A DNA stretch of 64,000 nt from Chrysomallon squamiferum (lineage: Eukaryota; Mollusca; Gastropoda; Neomphalida; Peltospiridae): assembly GCA_012295275.1 (NCBI GenBank), contig CM022672.1, positions 22,973,476 through 23,037,475 on the forward strand. Direction: 5' to 3'. Below, piece after piece: positions 43,918 to 56,698 of the stretch (position 1 is its first letter; each line of letters starts with the position of its first letter). Below the pieces are notes generated by a model, which saw only the letters and a program-made list of their open reading frames with translations, searched no databases and was not told the DNA's origin. The position numbers were made by a program, and so were the translations under genes.

Positions 43918-44260
43918 TATAATTACCAATCAAACGTGTTCTTACTTTATTTATCTTTATAATAACCAATCAGAAACGTTCTTACATCAGGATTAGCAAA
44001 AAATAACCAATCAGAAGTTTTCTTACTGAAATGTCATTTATTATTACAGCCAATCAGAAGTGGTGTTGTTTAATTTCTTTTGACAGTTAGATATTGTCTA
44101 ACTACTGTCAGTTCATAATTACTTATCGAGTGTTTTCTGTTTAATGTTGCTTTGCAATTACTAATGAAGTCTTTTGTATCTAATGCAAATTCATAATTAC
44201 CAGTGAGATGTTTTCTGTCTAATATCAGTCCAAAACTACCAATCACAAATCCTGTACATT
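43918..44260. repeat. Degenerate tandem repeat built on a CCAAT motif
   Basis: ACCAATCA(G/A)A-type motifs recur near 43925, 43965, 44009, 44048 and 44237, with weaker copies between, followed by GTNTTCTTAC-like text. Unit about 40-45 bp. Confidence 0.75.
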
Positions 44261-45779
44261 ACTATCAACAGTCTTGAGAACCACTGTGTGGATTGAAGGA
44301 AGGCCTGCTTACAGTACACAAAACTTACAAACCAAGGTGTCCTTTATTTAATGGACTTCAATTAAAAACCTAAATTAAGCAAATGAATGTTCATGAGATT
44401 CCAAGAGAACACATTTTCTGCAGCAAGAATAATTTTAGGTGTTTTTGGAAAGGATTGTGACAAATCAACCAAATGTTTTGTATTTATTACTAGTTTCTCA
44501 GATACATCTACCACTGAAAATAACATCCTGAATTATTGAAAGTTGACAAAAAATTCAGCTGGGGAATTGTGTAGAGTTACCCCAAAAAACACAGATTAAT
44601 TCAGTTGAAAATTTCTAATATTAATAATAGTCATCTTTATTTTTATGAATATTTACAACATTAATTCTGGTTCCAGATTCAAAAAAATGGAGACTCAATA
44701 AGCTCTAACATCATTATAACCCTGAAAAATAAAAATAAAAATACCAGAAATTTACTTTTTTTCAGTTTATTTTTTCAAATTATTTTTTTAAAATGCTGAT
44801 AGTATTTTCTGCTTTCCAGTTCTGATAAAAAAAAAAATAACAACCTCAAAGAACTTAACAATTCAGTAACTAACCATCTCAACAAAGCCACGGAGAAACA
44901 TTCTCAAAGTTAATAGACAAATATTAATCCCACAACATCCATTGTGAAAAAAGAACAATACAAAAGTGTCCCGCCAGAGAATAAAAGATTTAGTAACTCA
45001 TGTGTAAAGGAGTGACAACAATTTCTGAAATTTCTTATCACTGTCATGTCACCTGACTTATCTGATTATCATAAAAAATAAAAATAAAAAAATAAAAAAT
45101 ACCACGAGACATCAAAGTGGTACTGGCATGCTTCATTTTCTAATGGTTTCCAATGACTTGTCATGGTACATTAAACTGGACAGTATCCATCACTTAGTGT
45201 GCTGTCATGTGGACGTGGTGTACAATACCGGCAGGCTAACAGGTATAGATTAAAACTCAAACACACCAGATACGTGACCACAACCAGCCCAGTAACTACA
45301 AGTGACAAAAAAAAAAAAAAAAATCTGTGGTAGCAACAGTGGATTGTGGGGGGGGGGATACCTAGATGTGTTCAAGCTTAGAGCAGACTTTACGCATCTT
45401 TGCTTTTATTCCAGTATCAATAAACACTGTCTAGACTGAAATATAATCGAAACAAAAAAACAACAATAATTATATTAATGTGGAAGACACATAGTTAATA
45501 ATGTATAATGTATTAGACTGAATACGTTTTTTTTGTTTTTTGTTTTGTTTTTTCCTGGCATTTCTGTATGCATTATCTTTGATATATTTAAAAAAATAGA
45601 AAATAAAAAATAAATGGGCAAAAAAATAAAATAAATAAATAAAAAATAAAAAGCAGGCAATAAATGTGATAAATTATCCATAAAACTGTTGCTCCCAAAA
45701 ATTTCAAAGACAACCATAAAAGCTTTCCTCTCTATGAAAATACCCAGTAGGCATATATAATTGTCTCTCACAATAACAT

Positions 45780-46090
45780 CAATCACTAAATATTCTATCA
45801 TAACTGAGCATTTACCAAATGTGTTGCATTGGTAACAATAATCATTGAATGTCAATGACTAAATATGGTACCAAAAAATATGTTCTGCATATATTACCAT
45901 GGTAACAGTAACCACTGAATGTGCAACTGCAGTAACGTCAACCACTAGTACTACTGCATGTGTTACCATGTTAATGAAAGCATTACCACAGCATAACATC
46001 AATGTTATCACATAATGTTAACCACCAAATATATTACCAAATATGTACTGCCTATGTTACCATGGTAACAATAACCACTGGTCAGTAATG
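45780..46090. repeat. Degenerate tandem repeat with X-box-like palindromes
   Basis: GTTACCATGGTAAC (46056-46069) is a perfect 14-bp palindrome. Variants lie at 45822-45835, 45893-45906 and 45962-45975, each usually followed by AATAACCACTGAATGT-like text. Confidence 0.8.
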
Positions 46091-47549
46091 TCATCAGTCC
46101 AGTATTTCACCACACAGCATGCAGTGAGTGACCTGTCTGTGTTAACACGGGGGGGGATACGTTATGTCATCACGCTCCCAGTGGTGGCAAACACTCCCAG
46201 TTTATCACAACAAGAAAAACTTGTCTCCTTCTTCTTCCACATTTAGCCGAGAAATCTGTCAAACAGCAGGATGTGTGGGTGGAATACCTGCCCGGGGTCC
46301 CAGTTGCTACAACACATGGGAAGCCGAAAACGTCTCCCTTCACCGAGATTAGCAGAGTCGAACGAACGCACTGGGTGATGATGACGATACAGTTTTATCA
46401 GAGGATGTGTGAATCATCACTCTTGAGACGGGGCAGTTTTTCATGGTTTAATCTACGCTGTAAGCCATTCATAAACCAGATGAGTTAAAGAGTTCTGTAA
46501 CTTGTTTTTGATACGCCTGTCTGAGCAGTTGCAATAAATGAAAGTTTTAACTCCTTTTGATGAAATTAATTTTATAAACAAAGACACATTTCTTTATATC
46601 TCTTTTTTTTCTCTCTCTCGTTTAATTTCATGACGGAATTTCCCTATTTCATTCCCCTTTCTCCATATTTATTGAAATTTCTATTTCTCTTTTTCTTTCT
46701 TCATTAATAATATATCTTTTATCAGTAATAATAATTACTGAAAAAAAATGTTTTTATTAATTATAGTTATTACCTCAAAATTTTGGTACTAATTATAATT
46801 TACATTACAATTTCTTTGCTAATTATTATTAAAATTCAAAAAACAAAAAATTATTATTATAAATTCTTTTATGAATGATACATATGATAAGATTTATGTC
46901 TTGATTTATAAATTATTACAAATGTTTTTTTTTTTTTCATGTTGCCTAATCTTTCTATCAAAGAGTTTTCAACAAGGCATCGCTGATTCATTCCTCTGTT
47001 TAACGCAATCTAATCTTAATGACAGCTTATTTGATAAAAAGAAAAAACATTCTTCAAAAACCAAATCTTAATTCTTATATTGCATAGAAATACAAAATGA
47101 ATGTAAAAAGTACAATAATTTAATATAAAAAAAATAATAATAATAATAATTGCAAAATTTAAAAGAAGTGAAAACAAAATTTAAAACTAAATAAAATGTA
47201 TTAGATAAAAACATAAGAAAAAAAAAAGAAAAAAAAAAGCCCTTTTAGTAAGGAAATAAACATCGTGAATAGGTAGAACAGAAAAAGTGTCCAGTGTAAT
47301 ATAATATATAGCATATAAATTAAAATGCAGGTTTGACCATAAAACAAGAACAACAACAAGAGTATCTTATGAAAAATATCTTTAGAAATCTTCATAAAAA
47401 AAGGTAAAGCACTTTCTGACTTCACTTAATAAAAAAACTTTGTTTTTTTGTGTTATCTTTTTATGTACTGTTTTTACCACATGCTTTTCTGACATGCATT
47501 TTTAGTGTGACATCAACTAAAATATTGTATATCATTCAGAATAATAATA

Positions 47550-47581
<32 letters not shown>

Positions 47582-48565
47582 GAAGAAGAAGAAAACCACT
47601 GATCTGAATTATTAAATAAAATGTCCTAATTTCAATAATAAAATTAATTTCTTGTTTTTTTGTTTGTTTAATTTGGACAAAACCAAACACAACTTTGATC
47701 AGAATATTCTGTGATAGATATGACAGGAAATGGCAATCAGTGTGTACTGTTTACACTGCACACAAAACTACACAGCAGAAAAACAAACTGAATTTATTTT
47801 TTGTAAGTACAACCAGAAATAATCAATACAAGAAACTACCATCGTTGTTATTACTGTTATTTTCCCCCAACCTAGGAACACAAACATTAAAATATTTCTG
47901 ATATTTCATTTGCTATTATGATTATTATTATTATTTTCCTTGAAGCCACAAGTAAATGCTTTTTATGTCAAACAGAAATACTTTAAATGTTTCAGATTTT
48001 TCAGTTGTAATTTTAATTTTTATTAATGTTAATATTCAAATATTATTTTCACCTGAGTAATTGTTATTACTGTTGTTATTATTGTTGTTGTTATCATTAT
48101 TATTATTATTTTTAATTAGTATTTCCCCCAAGCCACAAATAAAACAAACAATAACAAACAAATACAATACAGGCATAACACGAAGTTTTGATACAGTTTC
48201 TAGTATTTGTAGAGTAATTTTCAATACAACATTTTCCAAGCCTTGTTATCATTTATTTGCCATAACTCTGGCAGTTTTTAATTTTCCATCGCTTGGTGTA
48301 ATTCAATCCTACACCGATTTTTCTCCCAGTAAAAAAAAAAAAAAAAAACCATGTCTGTGTGTCTCTGTTGTCCCTGTAGGGTTGTGCTGGCAGAAGATTT
48401 CTTTTGAAGCAGCTACTGCTCTGTTATCAGCTGGTATTGTATGGAGAAAACATACTAGCATTACACAATGATGCCAATCTAACAAGTAATTATAAATAAA
48501 TACAAACATACCCTCGACCACCCATGGCTTTTCAGAAATAACCATCTAGTACTTTACAAAAGGTT

Positions 48566-48599
<34 letters not shown>

Positions 48600-48984
48600 T
48601 GCTTCTTCAGTGGGTAAGACTTGTCAGTAAAATAATTTATGTCCTTTAAACAAGAGTTGAACTTTATTCTTTTTAATTAAGTTAAAAAGAAAAACAGGGA
48701 AGAAAAGCTATAAAGGATCGTTGTGATGATGATGATGATGATGAAGACGATGGCTGTGTACATCTTTACATCTCACCAAGTTCTAGAATCTAGATCATCA
48801 GACCTCTCTGATAAAAAAAAAAATAATAATAATTCTGTGGCTGCACCTGTGGTATTTCACTTCATAAAAATGTTATTTTATTCTATGACCAGTAACTGTT
48901 ACTTTTTTATGACTGAACATTCAGTGTTTATAGTGTGTGAGTTAATATACAAAAATGGAATGTTGTTGTTGTAAAACGGCAAGA

Positions 48985-49290
48985 GATATGATTAAAAAGC
49001 TGATTGTTACTATAAAACGGGGATGTGATTGAAAGGTGAGAGTTATTATAAAAAAGGGGAGAGTAATCATAAAAAAAGATGAGTGTAATTATAAAAATAT
49101 GAGGGTTATTATAAAAAGGTGAGATACGATAAAAGATGAAAGTTATTATAAGATGTCAGAGATATGAAAAGGTAAGGGGAGACTATTATAAAAGGTGAGT
49201 GATATAAATCGTGGTGAGAGTAATAATAGAAAAGTGAGTTTTATTATAAAACAGTGAAAAATATGATAAAAAGATGGGAGATAAAAAGTG
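48985..49290. repeat. Degenerate purine-rich tandem repeat, unit about 25-30 bp
   Basis: GGTGAGAGTTATTATAAAA-like units recur about ten times. The plus strand almost lacks C. Confidence 0.75.
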
Positions 49291-49939
49291 CTATTTTTAC
49301 AAGAAAGTAGCCATTAACACCAGAAGACGAGTTTGTTATCAGAAGGTCTGTGGTAAAGCTAGAAGGTGTCTGCAAAATGAATTAGTGAATATTTTCATTT
49401 AGTGCAGTTATATATATAATGTAAGTATCTCAAATAATATCATGTTTCTGTAACGGTTATATGAGAAGGAAAGCCTGTTACAGTTATTGCCATATACAAC
49501 ACATTTTGTTTTATATTCACCATCCCATGGACAGCTATAATCACATGAAGGGTTCACCAAAGAGGACAGGTCATGGAACATAAAACACTTCAGACTAACC
49601 CTCTAAGCTATGTAAAGCAAAACAGATAATAACCAAATAATAAATAAATAAATACATTAATGAATGAATGAAATTAAAAAACTAATTATGGCTAAGTTCT
49701 GGGAAGGGGAACATATCATATAATTATTTTTAACAGATAAGTTATTTCTGATTCAAAATGCTAGTATACTGAAAAGAATGGACTCTGTCTAATTATGTGG
49801 AACTTGACTATGACAAAGACGAATCAAGTTATCAATTTTTTTTTTTTTTTTTTATTGAGAGATTTCCCATTCCAGCCAGTATCTCAAGACTAATTATCAA
49901 AGCACATTATGTGTTAATTTTTTTCCATGAATAAAAATC

Positions 49940-50480
49940 ATATAAAAGAGACCTTGCTGCTAATAAATTAAAATACAATATTGAATGGAAGTAGGTTTTA
50001 TATAGGTGTCACAAAAACATTACATATGTCAGGTGTTCACAACTGATGTTAAACTAAGATTACAGTAGTAAAATGACTGAGTCAAAGGGAAGATATATGT
50101 AAAAAAATCCTTGTTGCTAATCAGTAAGAATATACCACACTGTAGTTCTCTTTATAGTATCATCATTTATATGAAAAACATATATTTCTTAAATAATAAC
50201 CAACAATATTAATGAACATGGATTAATATATTAATGAACATGGATTTCTTCCTTTGCACATGAAGATGCATTTAAAAGATTCCTTGCTTCTGAACAATGA
50301 GAGCAGATCATAATGTGGGTTTCCAACCTTGTTATAATTATTCTAAAATCATGTTTGTTATGTAACATCCAGTGCAAATGAGGCTTGCTAAATACACATG
50401 CTCATGTGTGTATATGTATATATATATAAAAGATTCTTTGCTGCTACTAACTGACTGAAGCAGACTATATATTTCTCACC
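49940..50480. repeat. Degenerate long tandem repeat, unit about 155-175 bp
   Basis: AAAGATTCCTTGCTGCTAAT-like heads occur near 49948, 50104, 50277 and 50429, followed by AGCAGA(C/T)-like text. A related single head lies near 40798. Confidence 0.65.
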
Positions 50481-51129
50481 TAACAACCAACCATGTTAAA
50501 GTCTGTTAGTTTTATTAAATAAACATGCATTTAAGGTTCCTGTTCACATCATCATTATATGAAGAAGAAAAAAAAAAAAAAAAAACCCTGTATTTCTCAC
50601 CTGACAGTGAACAATATTAAAATGTGTTGTTCACTCAGCAACAATACTGTGCAGGTTGACACTGTTTTCTCTCACTGTGTTGACAAACAGAAAATATGTG
50701 ACTGTTCAATGACTGATAACTGTCCCCATGTTCCTCCTTTAATGATATACAACAGGTATGTTCTCATTTTTCACCTGTGTGTAATTTTCACCTTTCATTC
50801 ACTCCAGAACTAGTTAATAGCTTCTTTCCTCTTTTGTCATATACCATGACTGTGATGTGCTAGGTTCTCACTTTTTTTTTATTCATTGTTAACAATATAA
50901 AGTTTTAAAGGGTAAATTTGTTTGGGGGTGTAACTTGACCAATCCTTATTAAAGTAGCATCTTTCTTTCTTTTTTTTTTTTTTTTTTTATTGGTATAGAA
51001 TTACTCATGTGTTAATATTAGGAAGAAAAATATTAAATTATAATATCATCATTGATATAAACGTGTAGGCTGATTAAGTGAAGTAATATAAGGTCAGGTA
51101 TAAGTATGAATAATGTCTAAATAAAGTAA

Positions 51130-52090
51130 AAATCATGGAAAGCAAAATAGCATAAGGTCAAAATAAAGTGTAATGTGTAATGTTGCAGAAAGGAAAAGTA
51201 ACATAAAGTCAAGATAAAGTATATTATTCTGAAGTTTAATGGTAAGAAAAGTAATGTAAAGTCAAGATGAAGTAGAGTATTGTGAAGTTTAATGGTAAGA
51301 AAAGTAATGTAAAGTCAAGATGAAGTATTGTGAAGTTTAATGGTGAGAAAAGTAATGTAAAGTCAAGATGAAGTAGAGTATTGTGAAGTTTAATGGTAAG
51401 AAAAGTAATGTAAAGTCAAGATGAAGTACAGTATTGTGAAGTTTAATGGTGAGAAAAGTAATGTAAAGTCAAGATGAAGTAAGTAAAGTTTAATGGTGAG
51501 AAAAAGTAATGTAAAGTCAAGATGAAGTACAGTATTGTGAAGTTTAATGGTGAGAAAAGTAATGTAAAGTCAAGATAAAGTATATTATTCTGAAAATGGT
51601 AAGAAAAGTAATGTAAAGTCAAGATGAAGTAGAGTATTGTGAAGTTTAATGGTAAGAAAAGTAATGTAAAGTCAAGATGAAGTACAGTATTGTGAAGTTT
51701 AATGGTGAGAAAAGTAATGTAAAGTCAAGATAAAGTATATTATTCTGAAGTTTAATGGTAAGAAAAGTAATGTAAAGTCAAGATGAAGTATTGTGAAGTT
51801 TAATGGTGAGAAAAGTAATGTAAAGTCAAGATGAAGTACAGTATTGTGAAGTTTAATGGTAAGAAAAGTAATGTAAAGTCAAGATGAAGTATTGTGAAGT
51901 TTAATGGTAAGAAAAGTAATGTAAAGTCAAGATGAAGTATTGTGAAGTTTAATGGTGAGAAAAGTAATGTAAAGTCAAGATGAAGTAGAGTATTGTGAAG
52001 TTTAATGGTAAGAAAAGTAATGTAAAGTCAAGATGAAGTACAGTATTGTGAAGTTTAATGGTGAGAAAAGTAATGTAAAGTCAAGATATG
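51130..52090. repeat. Minisatellite, about 18 copies of a 45-53-bp unit
   Basis: The block GTAAAGTCAAGATGAAGTA followed by TTGTGAAGTTTAATGGT recurs about every 53 bp; shorter units of about 45 bp lack an internal CAGTA/GAGTA segment. Copies are highly similar, so the array is young. The plus strand has one C per unit. Confidence 0.95.
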
Positions 52091-52753
52091 GTAAAAATTG
52101 TAAACTGAAAACAATATATAAACTGAAAACATAAGTAATTACAAAACAGTATAAATGAAATGTGAAGTAAAATAAAAATAAATTAGTTAAGTATTATAAT
52201 GAACATAATGTAATATAATAAAATGTATACAAGTGTGAAGTAAGTGTTTCCTAAAGTAAAATAGAAGTAATAAAACAATATAACCCAGAGAAAAAATAAT
52301 ACAAAGTAATGTGAAAACTGATGTAGTAAAATAACAACGTAATATAAAGAAAAATAATATGTAAAACTAAAGAGTAAATTTTAAATTATGTAATGTAATG
52401 CAATGTAAAGTAAGAAAATATAAAATAATGTAAAACAGTTTGAGTGATACAATGTTAAATAAGTGTAACTAAAATATTATAGAAAAATTAATAAAAAATG
52501 ACATAAACGTAATATAAAATAAAATAATGAAAAGTAATGTAATATGAAATTAAAGTGGTTAAGTGAATACAGTGTAAGAAAATGAAGCTAAAGTAACAGA
52601 GTTTGATAAAGTTATATAATATTAAATGTTATCAAATAAAACAAAGCAAAGTTAAATAAACCAATGTAAAACAAAAGTAACTTTTTATAAACAGTTTTTA
52701 ATATTGTAATTTTAAAAATGTCATCTGTTATATACATAACCAGAGAAATAAAT

Positions 52754-52757
<4 letters not shown>

Positions 52758-52784
<27 letters not shown>
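52758..52784. repeat. (TA)n microsatellite
   Basis: About 13 TA dinucleotides. Confidence 0.95.
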
Positions 52785-52788
<4 letters not shown>

Positions 52789-54288
52789 GTAACCTGTATC
52801 CCATTAAAGGGAAAACTAGGAAATAAGAAAATCATCCAGTCTCTTATTTTTTACACCAAAAGAAAAGGACTGATTAAAAAGTAAGTAAATAAATAAAATA
52901 GATTAAAATAACTAGGTAAGTTAATTAATTAAAAAAAAAAAAAAAAAAAAACAAACACACAACAAAATAAAAACCCTAATTACTCTTTTACACAAATAAA
53001 AAGTACAATAAAACTAAATAACTTTCTTTTCCACTAAACAAAACAAACAAATCTTTAAAAAAAATTAATAAAAAATGTTATATTAAGTCACTTCATCTTT
53101 CATTCCAAAAATTATAAATAACTGAAGAAATTTAAAAATTATAAAATAAATCAAATTAAAATTAAAAATTAAAAAAATTAAATCATTATCTTTTATATTC
53201 AAAATGAATATTAAATTTAAACTGGTTCATCTTTCCTACTGAAAAATATATAAAAAATAAATTATTCTATTTCTCACTCATTTTAAAAAAAGAAAAACAA
53301 AGCATTCCTCACCTGAATCTCTGTCCTTTTCATCCACAAAAACAAAACAAAAAAATTATAATAATGTAAAAAAATAAATCGCTCTCAGCAAAATAATTTA
53401 AAGAACAACTCAAACCAATTATCAAAACACCACAAACCCTTGCATTAACAATAGTTTTGTAAACGACATTATCATAAACCGATGATTGACGGACGCTCTT
53501 ATAGCACTCTTAAAGGGGCCGGTCTGACAGCGCAATTCGCTGGTGCATTGAACATGCTGTAATAGCCACTTAGAACCTGTTAGTGATATAAGGCTAGTTA
53601 TGGAAACCTGTAGGTTAACACTCACAGCAATATTGCCGCGGGATTAGAGATAACAAATGATAGATTCGAAGAGGTGACAATATAGAAAATAATACTGCAT
53701 TTACAAATGAATACCAGTAATAAAAATCTTAGCTTCCAGCAATGAGGGAGAGTGATCAACACCTAGAGGTGTGCTAAGAAAAGTTATGTCACCTGTTAAT
53801 GGGCAAGGTAAATGTGTTTCTATATTGATACTGTCAATATCAAAGGTGACATGCTGATAACAGTCGTATGTGACGGGAGATGTGCGATAACATCAGTTAT
53901 TGATTCTTGTGTGCGATATAAATAGTTTATCCACTTGATGAGGTATTTGATTTCTGATAATAAAATCTTCATTTCAAAGTAAGTTATATATGTAAAAACG
54001 TTTGAGATTAGCTATTATAAATGGGAGTATATGTAATTAATCATTTTGAAAAACAAAATGATGAGAGAAAAGTTAACAATAAAGGGTAAAACAAAAATGC
54101 CAAAACCAATACCCCCCCAACATAAACTTATTTTTTTTTTTTTTTTTTTAAAAATATAAAATATTTAAATACTGAAATACATTTTTATTATTTTATTATT
54201 TTATTATTATTTTTATTATTTAGAAATTTAAACTTCATCGTCCACCTTTTTTTTTTCTTCTTTTTTTTCAGATAGAAAAATAAAGTTT

Positions 54289-54323
<35 letters not shown>

Positions 54324-54528
54324 GACTTTCTTTCCATTTATTTGCCTTGGCTCAGTTTTCAATTACAGTTAAAAAGAACAACAACATGAGAAAAATCAAA
54401 ACACTTACTCAAATCTGTCAGAATAGATTTCTGCTGTAAACATTATCCGTGTTTTTGACAAATTCACACATAAAGACTAACATCATCTTTTTGTAGACCT
54501 GACAAAATAGCCTCTCATAACACCTGCT

Positions 54529-54579
54529 AGTCACATGACCAGTCACATGATCTCTCTCTTTCATTCACCTGGAGGTGAA
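54529..54579. promoter_or_regulatory. Possible enhancer core: paired TCACATGA sites and a perfect palindrome
   Basis: AGTCACATGA occurs twice with a 2-bp gap (54529-54550), an E-box/M-box type core. TTCACCTGGAGGTGAA at 54564-54579 is a perfect 16-bp palindrome with a CACCTG E-box. Regulatory use is only inferred. Confidence 0.3.
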
Positions 54580-55679
54580 CCAGTGCTTCGAAGTGTCTGC
54601 CAGAAATAAAAGGACCAGTCTAGTGCAAAACAAAACCTGTATCGTTTTACATTAATTTTTACTCGCTTAATTTCTTGTGAAATGAAGATTTATAAGTGTG
54701 AAAACTTTTCAAAAATTTTAGGGTATTTTTAAATTAATTATCAGATCTCTTGTACGATTTAGAAAAAAATAAAATAATTAAAAAAACGAAATTATTCTAC
54801 TTATAAAAATATAGCCATACCTAATATACATTTTTTTTCTTTACATTTTATTTTTATAATGATGATGATGATGATAATAATAATAATGCGGCATAAAAAA
54901 TTAAAAACAGGATTAAATGGTTCGAATTTCATATTTTTATATTATTCCTGTAAACAGATTCGTTTTGTTTCCCATATAATCAGTAATAATAACAATTAAA
55001 TTAGTAATATAAAGATAGACACACACAACTAACTGTATATTTTCTGTACTAATAAGAAAAGATATGCATACTTATATATATATTTATTTATACTGAATTA
55101 TTTTATTTATTAGTCCTCCAAATGCACCTTATTCAACCAGATTTTCTGATAAATAATCCACAAGAAAGACATTTTACAACTGTTCTGTTTACTTTCTTTT
55201 TTTTAAAAACTTTTACTTCAGTCGTTTTCTTTCTTTCACCCCCCAAAGAACAAAAAAAAAAAAAAAAAAAAAAAAAAAACTGTTTCTCTTTAGTTAGATT
55301 TATTGAACAATTTTTTATTTTATTTTATTTTATTAAAAAAAAAAAAAAAAAAATAAAAGAAGGGAAAAGATATAGCTTTATTGCAAAAAATATGTTTTCA
55401 TTTGAATTTTGAAAAAGAGAACATTTTAATTTAAGAAAATCTGTGTTTTGTGAATAACAATTATTAAAAAAAAAAACACATATTAAACAGAATTTTTTGC
55501 ATAATAACATATTAAATTTTTTGGAATTAAAAAAAAAGAAATTAAATAAATATTTTAAGTTAAAAAAAATGTTCGCATAAGAATAATGTTTAAAAGAATT
55601 TTTATTATAATAAAAAACAAATTCACTCATGAATTTTTAAAATAAATAAAGTACATTAGAAACTTTATTTTATTTCTTT

Positions 55680-55717
<38 letters not shown>

Positions 55718-56621
55718 TTAGCATTATAAAAGCAAATTATACCCAAAAGGAAATCTCAAACACATTTTGCAAAAACAGAAATAAAATCTTGTGTGGTGAA
55801 TTTTAACAGAAATCAGAGTGTGAATACTTATCTATACATTTCAACACTTTTGTATAAGGACAGCTATTAGCTGTGGGTAATGTTTCGTTTATAATGATAA
55901 TAACAGTAGCAAAGAGATCGGATGGTGTCATAGTATGGGCTACTCTTACTAATTAGCACAAATGCCCATAAGAACCTTCCCATGATCTGTACGACAAGGT
56001 GCACTGACTGGACTGGAAACTACATTAATAGTTAAAAAAAAAAAAAAAAAAAAAAATTATCATGTAATCTAAAGCTGCTGATCTTTTGGGAAACAGTTCC
56101 ATTCTCTCTTTATCACTTAAAGTAACACAGAAAATGTGAATAAAAATGCATTATAGAGTCTATTATGCTACATCTCCCATCCTAGCGAATGACCCACTAC
56201 TTTATATCGAAGAATATGTGGTATATGCTTTATGTCTTTGGATGGCTACAAATGGAAATTCCCTTACTCATAATCAAAAAAGGAAAAACGTATAGGCTAT
56301 TGTGTGGTCGTCATGGTTTCTCATCATATTGTTTTAAAATGGTGTTTATTTATGACACCAGATCTGTAGATTACAAGTGTATTGTCTGTTGTTACATAAA
56401 ACGCCTTCCTTCTTCCTTATGTATGTGGGATTTTATAAAACAACAACAGTCAACCTTCCCAGTGCGGTGAAAAAAAACTGTTTAAAAATCAGTTTAAGGC
56501 TGTTATTTGAATAGGAAGGACAAGGAAAACTTGGCTAAGATAATCAGAGAAAGCTCGTAGGAAACGTGTCTGTCATCTGTTTGAAGGTTACTTAAAGAAA
56601 CTATATCATATAGCAGTTGTA

Positions 56622-56644
56622 TTATTTATTTATTTATTTATCTC

Positions 56645-56698
<54 letters not shown>
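56622..56698. repeat. (ATTT)n and (TTA)n microsatellite
   Basis: Short ATTT run followed by about 17 TTA triplets. Confidence 0.95.

Noticed and set aside
46043-46488. Three overlapping plus-strand frames
   Set aside because: No domain, no consistent splice sites and overlapping frames of similar quality; more likely an old repeat or regulatory island.
51130-52090. CRISPR-like array
   Set aside because: Units are contiguous without unique spacers, in an animal genome; it is a minisatellite.
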